In this document: positions 54,765 to 64,000 of the stretch, one piece after another | Numbering within the stretch: position 1 is the stretch's first letter | Layout of the letters: each line of letters opens with the position of its first letter | Assembly: GCA_012184525.1 (NCBI GenBank) | Contig: WOFQ01000022.1 | Span: forward strand, 186,001-250,000 | From: Xenoacremonium recifei | Lineage: Eukaryota > Ascomycota > Sordariomycetes > Hypocreales > Nectriaceae | Reading direction: 5' to 3' | DNA: 64,000 nucleotides | The notes under the pieces: generated by a model | Databases searched by the model: none | Seen by the model: the letters and a program-made list of their open reading frames with translations, nothing else | What the model was told of the DNA's origin: nothing | Program-made: the position numbers and the translations under genes

Positions 54765-56199
54765 ATGCTGTCCGGCGTGCTCATCTTCAACCAGAAGGGC
54801 GAGAACCTCATCTTCCGCGCCTTCCGCAACGACTGCCGGCCGCGGCTCGCCGACGTCTTCCGCATCCAGGTCATTTCGAATGCCCAGGTGCGGTCGCCCA
54901 TCCTGACGCTGGGCAGCACCACCTTCAGCCATGTCAAGCACGAGAACATCTATCTGGTGGCCATCACTAAGAGCAATGCGAATGCCGCGCTGGTGTTTGA
55001 GTTCCTGTACCGCCTGATCCAGCTGGGCCGCGGGTACTTTGGCAAGTTTGACGAGGAGGCCGTCAAGAACAACTTTGTGCTGGTGTACGAGCTGCTGGAC
55101 GGTAAAGACACATTGAGTCAGTCTCTGGAGTGACCGTTGCTGACAGACAGCCTCAGAAATCATCGACTTCGGCTACCCCCAAAACACCGAGACCGACACC
55201 CTCAAGATGTACATCACCACGGAAGGCGTCAAGTCCGAGTCCCGCCACGAAGACACCTCCAAGATCACCATGCAGGCCACCGGCGCGCTGTCGTGGCGCA
55301 AGGCCGACGTCAAGTACCGCAAGAACGAGGCCTTTGTCGATGTCATCGAGGACGTCAACCTGCTCATGTCTGCTACCGGCGCCGTCCTGCGCGCCGACGT
55401 GACGGGCCAGATCATCATGCGCGCATACCTGTCCGGCACGCCCGAGTGCAAGTTCGGGCTCAACGACCGGCTGCTGCTGGACAACGACGGCCTGCTCAGC
55501 CTGCCCAGCGGCAACCGCATGGGCACCAAGGCCACCAAGGCCGCGGCCGGCAGCGTCACGCTCGAGGACTGCCAGTTCCACCAGTGCGTCAAGCTGGGCA
55601 AGTTCGACAGCGACCGCATCATCAGCTTCGTGCCGCCCGACGGCGAGTTCGAGCTGATGCGCTACCGCGCCACCGAGAACGTCAACCTGCCCTTCAAGGT
55701 GCACGCCATCGTCAACGAGGTCGGCCGCAGCAAGGTCGAGTACAGCATCGGCGTCAAGGCCAACTTCGGCAGCAAGCTGTTTGCCACCAACGTCGTCGTC
55801 AAGATCCCGACGCCCCTCAACACGGCCAAAATCACCGAGCGCTGCACCCAGGGCAAGGCCAAGTACGAGCCCAGCGAGAACAACATCGTGTGGAAGATTG
55901 GCCGCTTCACCGGCCAGAGCGAGTACGTGCTGAGCGCCGAGGCCATCCTGACCAGCATGACGAACCAGCGCGCCTGGAGCCGGCCGCCGCTGAGCATGAA
56001 CTTCAGTCTGCTCATGTTTACCAGCTCGGGGCTGCTGGTGCGGTATCTGAAGGTGTTTGAGAAGAGCAATTACTCGAGTGTGAAGTGGGTGCGGTATATG
56101 ACAAGGGCAGGCTCGTATGAAATAAGGTCAGTCTCGTTTGCTCTCATGACTACCGACCGTCTCATGATAGTCTACTAACATGCATCCCTCAGATTCTAA
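54765..56199 (+). CDS. APM4: AP-2 clathrin adaptor complex, mu subunit
   Basis: There are three exons, 54765-55101, 55157-56126 and 56193-56199, giving 437 residues. The last exon adds only the final codon bases and stop (AGSYEIRF). An N-terminal longin domain (MLSGVLIFNQKGENLIFRAF, YRLIQLGRGYFG) is joined to the C-terminal mu-homology domain (WRKADVKYRKNEAFVDV, SGTPECKFGLND, FVPPDGEFELMRYR, WKIGRF, WVRYMT). Mu2 binds Yxx-phi sorting signals and membrane lipids during endocytosis. Third codon positions are very rich in G and C, unlike neighbours, as in highly expressed housekeeping genes. It marks the right edge of the peptide/amino-acid block. The symbol follows the yeast orthologue. Confidence 0.95.
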
Positions 56200-56494
56200 A
56201 AGCGAGATGCGTTTACATAGGGGTGGCAGAGCATGTACGGCGTTTAGGTATATCCCGGCAAAAGTCCAAAGAGCGGCACGGTCGTCGGTTGTCTTTTTTT
56301 TTCAACATGATCCTCGTCTTTTCTCCCAATCCGTTACCATTGTGATGATGAGCACTGTCAATCTTCATGTTCGCACGCGTTCATGGGGATTTAGAACAAC
56401 AACTTTGAATGCATGGTATCAGATCCCCGGCTCCTAAGCTCTTAATCTAAACAGAAAACATCGTACATACAATCGAACTTCGTCTCTCGAAAAC

Positions 56495-57667
56495 TCACAT
56501 CAGCGGCGGCATTTCCGGCTCCCAACTCAGTGCCATCCGAAAGACCCTCCCCTCAACCTCCTCCAGCCCCAACTCGTCAGATCCTACAAAGTCAGTGAAC
56601 GCCATCAGGTTTCTCTCGTTCAGCAGATCCATCGGACTGTCGATAATGCCCGGTATCTGACAGTCGACCTCGACCTCCGTTCGAACGCCCTCCATGCTCT
56701 CATCCTGCATTACGAGCACTCTCACTCCCTTGAAGGTGCCTTTGTGCTCGCCATGCTGCTGCTGCTGCTCCCGGATGGCCTTATCGATCTTCTTCGCGAA
56801 CAAGTACGACGGCCCATCCTCCTCCCACCCCAACTGCTCCAGATTGAACACCTCGACATATCGCTTCGACACCGCCTGGATCACATCCCCCTCCCGCTCC
56901 TCCTCACCCCCCTGATGCAACGTCTCCCACAGCTTATCCCTCACCTGCAGCCCCTGCGCCTCGATATCCTCCCGACTGCACCCTCGACATCGGCCCGCGC
57001 ACTGGTCTACCAGATACAACACCTCCAAGCCTTGTTGCAGCGTTGACGCCAGGTACTCGATCTCCTCGAGCGCCGCGTCTGTGTGAATCCACGGCACCCA
57101 TGTCTCGGTCACGTCCAGCGCCACCTTGCTCGCGCGCCGGAGCGTCGACGCCATGCTGCCTGACCATTCGCACTCCAACACATCAGAGATGGACGACGAC
57201 TCCGCGCTGAAGAGCACCTGGGCAGCAGTCTGTGTCGCCGCACCGCCGTCACCGAAGCGCAGCAGCAGCACATCATCCCGCGGCACTATCACCTTCTGAT
57301 CCCGTCCTGGCAGCCACACCATGTTCGTCTCCCCCCGACAAGCGATAGCCCGCGCTGCACCACGACTCGTAGCTTTCAAGGCCTCTGCAAAACAATACAT
57401 GCTCGGATCGTAAGAATGGCGCGTCACGCGCGTCGCTCGCGCAAACTCCTGCGCACTTGTATCAAGGGCATCCAAGAAGACAGTCTTCTTATACGTCTCA
57501 AAGCGTTCCGGATGCGAAGACCCAGCAAACGCCCTCGCAGACCGGCCAAGCCCGCGCCATGACGGAAAGCACACGTCGAAGATGTGCATCGACGGCCCCT
57601 GGATGCACGATTCCCAGATATGGGCTTGGAGTTCTGGCGGGAGGGCGGCGAAGTACGGGAACGACAT
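56495..57667 (-). CDS. 2EXR-domain protein
   Basis: The protein has 390 residues in one exon. The start is set at ATG 57667 because MSFPYFAALPPELQAHIWESCI is the N-terminal 2EXR motif, in the usual F-xx-LP-x-EL-xx-IW form. The open frame extends 41 codons further upstream without similarity to the family. The rest has no recognised domain; it includes a short CAGRCRGC Cys cluster, a Gln run and conserved aromatic patches. This lineage-expanded fungal family has no known function. It converges with the AP-2 mu gene, with 295 bp between the stop codons. Confidence 0.82.
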   Translation of the reverse strand: MSFPYFAALPPELQAHIWESCIQGPSMHIFDVCFPSWRGLGRSARAFAGSSHPERFETYKKTVFLDALDTSAQEFARATRVTRHSYDPSMYCFAEALKATSRGAARAIACRGETNMVWLPGRDQKVIVPRDDVLLLRFGDGGAATQTAAQVLFSAESSSISDVLECEWSGSMASTLRRASKVALDVTETWVPWIHTDAALEEIEYLASTLQQGLEVLYLVDQCAGRCRGCSREDIEAQGLQVRDKLWETLHQGGEEEREGDVIQAVSKRYVEVFNLEQLGWEEDGPSYLFAKKIDKAIREQQQQHGEHKGTFKGVRVLVMQDESMEGVRTEVEVDCQIPGIIDSPMDLLNERNLMAFTDFVGSDELGLEEVEGRVFRMALSWEPEMPPLM

Positions 57668-60190
57668 TTTGAGATGAGGAATAGCGAGCGTGCGAGGGAG
57701 GAGGCGGATGAAAGCCATTTGCGAGAGAAAAGTCAGGACAGTGTGTTGGCGGTTCCTGTATATATCTATCAACGAGCGACCTAGATCCAACAGGGAAGGG
57801 GAGTGCGAGATACTCCCATCAGCACTAGCCTGTCAGCCCCTCGATATGCATGTATACAAGAGGGATGATATTACGAGCTACCGAGGATTCGTATCTTGAA
57901 TTATGCTGGGACAAAGGGGGGGATGGTTTCTTTGCTTGGCTGCTAGTTCGCAGCGTCACATTGACGCAAGAAGCGCCAGAGTTTGGCGGACTCGGGGATA
58001 GGGCATTCTATGGACATCGCCGAGCTGGGCGTGCTGGCTGACGGGAGATTCCTCAAGACAAAGCTCATTGGGCTAGAGGTCATAAGCACCGAGATGATAA
58101 TGCATTGTCCTCATGGGATTCGTTGTCTACAGCTCCAGATGCTTCAGCGTCTAGACCACGAGGCCGTAGGGCTGACCCAGGGATGTGCTGGCAGCCGCTA
58201 CAGGTCAGCGCTAGTTATCACCTAACTTCATCGCTGTTGGCAGTGTGTAAGCCCAGCGTCGCTTTTGCCAGAGTCCAGAAGTGATGTTGCAAGCTGACAG
58301 GCTGAGCTGTGGAAGTAAGGAATGCCCCTGGCTGGACATGATTCCATGATAGATTACATCTCCCCTCCAGGCCATCCCGTCAGCTCCCCCTGTGCCACGC
58401 CCATGTCTCTCCCCAAAACTGCCACGCCGCTCCCACGTTATCTGTGCAACTCGTCGTCGGACCCGAAGGGCCATTCATTCCCACGATCTTGAAGCTGCTC
58501 GCTCTGAAAGCGCATCACGAGCCCCGGAGCTATGAAACCTGAACGCCGGGAGCCACAGCGCGGGATTGATTTGAGACCTCAGACGAGAAGCTTTGAAACC
58601 TCCTTGTCTCGGGCGTAAGCTCGTCGTGGGTGTTCAGCTCCCCCCAAGCGAGCGAGCTGGGAGGCAACGATCGCACAGAATGGTCGGGCCGGCGGAGGGG
58701 AGCATTTGGCCGGTTGGTACAGTGTTGCCCAGATCTCGGTGATCTGATCTGATCTGATCTGTGACGGTCCAGTCTCTCTGCGCGAGATCTGGTGCGAGGA
58801 ACTTACATCTCGGCTCTCCAAGTCGAATCCTCTCCAAGTTCCCAGACTCCCTCCCATCCTCTCGAACCCCAGCACCCTCTCGTATTCCCAGCTCTGACAT
58901 CTCCCATACCACAAGATCCTCTCATCACCGCCGAGACAGAAAGAGTCCCAAGCCCTCCCACGCGTCGCCCACGAGGAGCAGCACGACCTTCTAGAAGCCT
59001 TCGCCGCCGCCCTGTGCCACCCCCCGTGCGCCTCAACACCAACGCCCTCCCGAGATGCGCATCATGCCCATTCTTCAGCTAGCTATTCGATCCCCTTGCT
59101 CTGTCACTGTCACCTTGGCTCGGCCGCGTTCGCGTGGGCAGTCTCACCACGTATCACTGAGTGCCCCCCTTGCTTCAAGTTTATAGTCCTCGTTCGAGTT
59201 TCGAGTAGAAGCGGCGGCCGCTGCGAAGGGCATGGAGCTCGTCGTGGTCCTACTATGGCTGTGAGATATTGGACGCTTTGTGCAGGAGGGCAGACAAAGA
59301 AAGTTGACACGGGCCAGTGCGTGCTTTGCGGGCTAAGAATAGGCCGAGGAGGAGGGAATCACTCCGCGTGACAAAGTTTGCTGTGACGAGAGCTGTCTTT
59401 GATGGACGCCGATTCAGATAAGATGCATTATAAAGACTTGATCGTTGCTCTTCATCAGTGAGATGGTGTTGTGTTTGTCACTGCGACATCACCGATCGTG
59501 ATGAGTTGACAAAGTCACAAAATCCAACTATACATTGCCGTGATCTCTGCAGAAGTCAGTCAAAAATCCCCAACACATTGACTACTCTCCTCTCTTCTCC
59601 AGAATACGAAGGCACTTGACTTCGTTTGCAACGCGGGAGAGGCCCAGACCCCGAAGGACAGCCAGTGGCAGAGCAGACCATAACCCACCTCAACGCACAA
59701 CATCACGTTCCAGGCCGTCAACCTGAGTCTGATCGGAGCATCTCAGGCATCCAGACATCCTGATCCGTCGTCCTGCTTCTCAGCCGCAGCTCTCCCGTCC
59801 CAGGCAGACTAGCAGCAAGCACGCAAAGACCTCTGATAGCCGCGTCTCCTGCTCATCATTCTCAACGAAAGCCAACCATCACCGTCAGCCTCTCTTTCGG
59901 GCTCGGCTTCAACCGGCTCGACCTTCCCCCTGCCCTGTTCTACCCCGATCTAGATCGTCAAATCCCTAGCCCGAAATTCTTCGCTCGTGCCCTCCACGAC
60001 ATCACGTCGTGGCCCTCGTATCTGCGCCTCCAGAAGCCTCCCGTCTCGACGCCCCCAGACACTCTCATAGTTCCGAAGGACTACTGCATCGACGTGGCAG
60101 GCCTCACGTTGTCCGGCATCAGCTGAATCTCTGCCGCCAGATACACGCCCCCGTGCAACCTCTGGACTCACTCCTCCGCCGTCCTGTGCG
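57668..60190. other. Long intergenic region
   Basis: These 2.5 kb have no supported gene. A short GATCT run (GATCTGATCTGATCTGATCT, about 58740-58759) is the only simple repeat. 59560-60190 is C- and T-rich, like a long leader of the Cys-rich gene that follows. Overlapping frames at 58579-59082 on both strands are not protein-like. Confidence 0.45.
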
Positions 60191-60574
60191 ATGTGCATCT
60201 TCTATCACATCCACCACCATCACCACCACCCTTGCACTCGCCCCCTGACCTTCCAGACCGCCTACGTCTTCTGCCCCGCTGCGCCCTTCGATCCCTCGAC
60301 CGGCTGCTCGGAACCCTGTGCGGCTCTCCGCCCCGACCCGTCACGCGGCCCCCTCGACTTCGCTGACCCCTGCGCTACAGGCGATTGTCTGAACTCGCCG
60401 TGCTGCACTACGGGCGAGTGTCGTCTCGTCGAGCTGAACGGCCGCTGGGCCTGCTGTGCATGCAAGCGTGGCCGCAACACAGGGCGATACTGCCGCAACC
60501 GCAAGAAGGGCAGCCCAGACACCTTCTGCTACCATCTCATCTGTGCGGGATGTACTGAGGACCGCAGCACTTAG
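60191..60574 (+). CDS. Small Cys-rich intracellular protein (Met-Cys type)
   Basis: The protein has 127 residues in one exon, beginning MCIFYHIHHHHHHPC, which contains a natural run of six His. It has 19 or so Cys in pairs and groups: FCPAAP, GCSEPC, PCATGDC, SPCCTTGEC, ACCACK and CAGC. There is no signal peptide, so it is probably cytosolic or nuclear, and the Cys and His content suggests metal binding. It resembles the general plan of a fungal family of short proteins that begin M-C-[YH]-x with an early His/Cys group, a CP turn, a WxCCxC-like centre and a CxxC end. A second member lies at 62.15 kb. Function unknown. Confidence 0.6.
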   Translation: MCIFYHIHHHHHHPCTRPLTFQTAYVFCPAAPFDPSTGCSEPCAALRPDPSRGPLDFADPCATGDCLNSPCCTTGECRLVELNGRWACCACKRGRNTGRYCRNRKKGSPDTFCYHLICAGCTEDRST

Positions 60575-62149
60575 AGTTCCTCCCGGCAACACGGACGAGG
60601 CTTGCGGTGGTGGTGACAGCGAGAACACCGCGTGGGTAGCATATGGGTGGCATATGGCCAGCAGCAGGGGGGCCACCCAGTATCGAAGAATTTCGGACGA
60701 GGCGCTCCTGGAGACAAGGAGGGCGCGTGAGTTCCGAGCTGGCCACGGCATCGGAGAGATTCCCAGCAGGTGTCGACGTGACACTGCCCTCCTCATCGGC
60801 ATGTCCACCCGAAGCCCATCGACGGTGGTCGTGACGCCATGTCGATATTGGCCAGTAAGGGCCATACTCAGCCCAGCCACAGACATGCAGGCGTCCCATC
60901 TCGTCACCAAGATCTCCTCGGACCAGATCCCGCATTGTCCAGCGCGTGGGGGTGTGGCAGCGTCGCAATTCTCTTCGTCTGCATCATCTGAGCAACACAT
61001 TACACGAGCCGGGGTGTCACTCACTCACTCACTGTCCGTTTCCAAGTCCAAGGCCAACAACTCTTGCTCGACGGCCAACATTCTCATACCGCATCTTCGT
61101 GGGGCTGGCATGCAGTGCATCGGCCTGTGACGTGAGGCCTTGTCGATAATGCAGCCCAGCTCGCCCTGTTCCCCCTCATCCCGGGCTGCAAAGGGTGTGC
61201 CGCAAACCCACCATCCACGCTCCCATAGGGCTCCCATAGGGCCGTGTGGCTCGATCCTTCAGCTGAACCCTGCCTCCCGCCTCGTAACCAATGTCATTCG
61301 CGTCTGCTCTGGGGCGTCACGCATCCTAAACAGTTACACGACGCAAGCCTCGTCGTCGAGTCCGATCCCCTTCGGCCCTGCTGCATGCCCTTGCTCTCGT
61401 CCTCGCCCACCTCTCTGCCGCTTTGCCTCTCCTCTCCTCTCCTCTCTCGCTCTTCTCTCGCCCTACTGCTCTGCGCCGTCGCTGATCGCCAACCCACAAC
61501 CAAGACCTGGCTGCCACGTTGTTGCCGTCAATACATTGCTTCTCGCGACGACCAAAACTCCCTTCAAGGCAACATCCAAGAGTTCTTTTGCTGTTTCCGT
61601 TCAGCTCCCCGGGTCACCCAATCGTCATCGAGTATCTCACAGGATGGAGAATTGGCCGAAAGTCGTCCGTCGCCGCAGGGACGGGAACGGAACGACAATC
61701 CGCAAAAGCATATATAGATCCTCATGATGTCGTCTTCAGATGAGCAAGATCCATAGCGAACTGCGTTCAGTGACTTCTCCCAGCTTCAAGGCCTCCGTTC
61801 TCACGCCTGCCGCTCCTCTGAGAGCCAGAATTTTCAAGATCAAGCAAACTATTGCTCGTTTCCCACTTGGGATTCCACCGTCAATCACAAAGTGCAGCTT
61901 GTGCTTCAATCACCTATCGATCCTCTGTTGGCCCCAACCTCAGCCCATCACATCCATCTTATTTTTAGCCACGCCTTTCCACAACACCAAACAATTACAC
62001 GAATCAACAGCCAGGCAGATAATAAGAAAAAGAAAAAAGGCAACGCTGCGTCGAGAGTCCAGACCACTAGCTTTGTTCTCCCGCCTCCCGTCTACTTAGA
62101 CCCGTCAGCAACAGGCACCTTGGCCTTCTTCATCGACCAATCCACTACC
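60575..62149. other. Intergenic between the two Cys-rich genes
   Basis: These 1.6 kb have no supported gene. Long frames here (60341-61024 minus, 61140-61727 plus) are low-complexity and GC-driven. 61400-61460 is a C/T-only tract. 61740-62149 is probably leader sequence of the second Cys-rich gene. Confidence 0.4.
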
Positions 62150-62485
62150 ATGTGTCACCGGTTGACTTTCCGTCTCCCCTGCGAGCATGTTCACTCGTCC
62201 ATAGCTTACTGCCCCACTGGCCTGGCCAACGGCCGCATCCCCTGCCAGACCGTCAGCCGCCAATCTATCCCCTACCCGCCGCCCTCGGGCTACACCCTGC
62301 CCCGGTGTCCGTTACCGGACTGTCCTTTCGAGGCCAAAAACCAGTGCTGGAATTGCTGCTGGTGTGGGAAAGCCTGGAATGTCGGTGGCCGCTGCAGCTG
62401 CGTCATGATCTTCGAGGGTAGCGAGTACCGGTGTGAGCACATCTGCTGCCAGTCTTGCACGCCAGCGCGAGAATATGCATCCTAA
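62150..62485 (+). CDS. Small Cys-rich intracellular protein (Met-Cys type), second copy
   Basis: The protein has 111 residues in one exon. I chose ATG 62150 (MCHRLTFRLPCEHVHSS) over the upstream in-frame ATG at 61892, whose extension is low-complexity. Cys groups are PCEHVH, YCPTG, RCPLPDCPF, CWNCCWCGKAW, RCSC, and the end CEHICCQSC. There are 16-17 Cys and several His in 111 residues, with no signal peptide. It shares the Met-Cys start, the early CP turn, the CCxC centre and the Cx2C end with the gene at 60.2 kb, but identity between them is low. It is probably a diverged paralogue and probably binds metal. Function unknown. Confidence 0.6.
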   Translation: MCHRLTFRLPCEHVHSSIAYCPTGLANGRIPCQTVSRQSIPYPPPSGYTLPRCPLPDCPFEAKNQCWNCCWCGKAWNVGGRCSCVMIFEGSEYRCEHICCQSCTPAREYAS

Positions 62486-64000
62486 ATGACAGGGAGGGGG
62501 ATCGGCGGGGCCGACTATGGCCATTGTTCTCGTCTGCTGCCTATTGTCTTTGCTTTTTGTTTTGTTCCGTCTTCATGCAGGAGGGAGAAAGCGTTAATCG
62601 TGAGGGAAAGCTGTCAAGCCATGTCTCACTCTGCTCGTATCTGCCCAGGGTGGGAAAAGAATGAGAAGTGTTGACCGCAATGCCACTAAGCCTGCCACGT
62701 CGGTCGAGAAGGCATCAGCCAAGAACGGAAACGCAGGTTTTGCTTTTTATTTTAGTCTTTGCAGCAGTCTAGCGCCCCCCCTAATGTTGGCAGAGGCGTT
62801 GCCGGTTTCCTTTCTGCGGAGGCGGGGGGCCTCAAAATCTCGTCGACCTTTTGAGAATTCGTTAGTCAAAGTTGTTAGTTTCAGATAGCAATAATAGTTG
62901 ATCTTGTTTTCACACTCAGGGCACAATCAGGAGGCGTCTCAACACTCGTCGAGCCATCCTCACAAGAGCCTCGTTTCGACGATCTTCGCACCCAAATCAG
63001 GCATCAGGCTTCGTCGTCATGAATGGCGCATGCATGTTGCGCCGTGCCACGGCCATGCATGCGGCCGGCAGGGGACTCCAGGTTTCCGTCAGCGAGAAGG
63101 AAGCAAGCTAAAAACCATATTGCACTTTGGCTTTGTGACAAGTGGCGTCTTCCCTGCCTCTAATCGTCTGCAGACTCGTCACAGTGGCCGTCCAGGGATG
63201 TCCGCAGCTGGCCCCATGTAACCTCCTCGTCACTCCTGGTTGCTCTCACAACGCCCTGACTGGCTCGATTTCGTGTCCTCCGATGAACGCGTTCCGGGTT
63301 TCGTTACACCAGATCCAGTCTCTGCGCATCAGATCGCCAGGGGGCAGTAAATCGGCATAGCACAAGAGGTCGACTCTCGGATCTCAACCAAACTCTGAAC
63401 CCCCCTGTTGCCCTCCATCTTCATCCCGTAGATCATTCTTTGAGAGGGGCGAGGCTGTTGTTCCATGGCGGTCTGATTTGCATGCTTGGAGACCCCTCCT
63501 CCGGGTTGATCAAGAGATGTGGTTGGGCGGCAAGACGGCACAGCCTTTAGCGCACCCCAGCCGCTCTCCCGCTCCGCGCTAACCTTCCGTGTCTTATGCG
63601 GGAACGGGCTCAGTTTGCAGGTTGTTGTCCTCCACACGGCCTGGCAAATGTGGTCCTGTCCAGAGCATTTGCCAACGACCTGTCTGACCGTGATTATTCT
63701 TCACGGGCCGTTCCCCAGGGAAAAGGGCCGTCCCTTTCGCCCAGTGAGCCGTCCCCAGAGCTAGAAGTTAGGTACCACGGTAGACAGTTTGTCAGGTTAC
63801 CATTGACCAGGCTCGTGGATCGGGATCTGAGGCACCGGGGAAGTTGAATTGCAACCCCTCACAAACTTGGCTGTCTTCTTCCACCACCCATGATTGCGGA
63901 GATCATCTCTCATGCCGCCTATCGGCTGCAAGATGGAATGTCCTTTGTGCAACAGAGGCATCGTCGAGCCCTCCACTGCTGTTTCTCACAGTCCAATGAT
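62486..64000. other. Intergenic to window end
   Basis: These 1.5 kb have no supported gene on either strand. Short frames at 62661-63847 overlap one another and carry no motifs. A gene could begin beyond the right edge. Confidence 0.4.

Noticed and set aside
55137..56060. 307-codon frame within the AP-2 mu gene, and its minus-strand partners
   Set aside because: Arg/Gly/His-rich shadow caused by the extreme GC3 of the real AP-2 mu frame.
58737..58760. GATCT run as a regulatory element
   Set aside because: Simple microsatellite of four to five units; nothing ties it to a gene.
61140..61727. 195-codon frame
   Set aside because: Pro/Ser-rich low complexity in C/T-rich leader-like DNA; no family features.
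1..64000. CRISPR array, operons or ribosome-binding sites
   Set aside because: The DNA is eukaryotic with spliceosomal introns; the only spaced repeats (39.1-39.9 kb) are degenerate and irregular.

Overview
The window is nuclear DNA of a filamentous ascomycete (Pezizomycotina). The evidence is the gene content: an NLR with a lipase-like N-terminus, a HET-domain gene, CFEM proteins, a LaeA-like methyltransferase, a Zn2Cys6 regulator, a 2EXR protein and a DUF6601 protein. The introns support this too: they are mostly 45-80 nt with GT..AG ends and CTAAC/CTGAC-like branch sites, and the reading frames close across them. The exact genus cannot be read from the sequence. Gene models below were spliced by hand, and exon limits are given where all frames agree.

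Layout. 1-4.4 kb is a gene graveyard: pieces of a Ty3/gypsy-like gag-pol in opposing orientation, a decayed coding repeat in four copies, and a 71-bp fragment of large-subunit rRNA. 4.7-6.15 kb holds a conserved fungal protein that databases often mislabel as a GGPP synthetase. 6.9-13.9 kb is one 2273-residue fusion of an SF1 helicase, an NFX1-type zinc segment and three CbbX-type AAA+ domains. A small Cys-rich protein follows, then 2.3 kb of gene-poor DNA and a secreted Cys-rich protein (16.6 kb). A LaeA-like methyltransferase (17.6-19.1 kb) and a plant-type O-methyltransferase (20.0-21.3 kb) come next.

21.4-26.4 kb is a 1561-residue NLR (lipase-like, NACHT, ankyrin), divergent from a DUF6601 membrane protein. 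29.0-33.0 kb carries two CFEM genes (one GPI-anchored, one small and secreted) whose upstream DNA holds five exact matches to the iron-GATA (SreA/Fep1/SRE) site. A HET gene lies at 34.4 kb. A DsbA-like oxidoreductase and a PLD-like protein converge at 37 kb. 39.1-40.0 kb is a degenerate repeat array.

40.0-54.5 kb is the most coherent block: OPT peptide transporter, omega-amidase-type nitrilase, M61 peptidase with PDZ, Zn2Cys6 factor, RidA, M18 aspartyl aminopeptidase and an ACC-synthase-like PLP enzyme. It reads as a peptide import and amino-acid processing cluster with its own regulator. It ends at the housekeeping AP-2 mu gene (54.8-56.2 kb) and a 2EXR gene. The last 6 kb contains two small Cys-rich proteins that begin with Met-Cys and look like distant paralogues.
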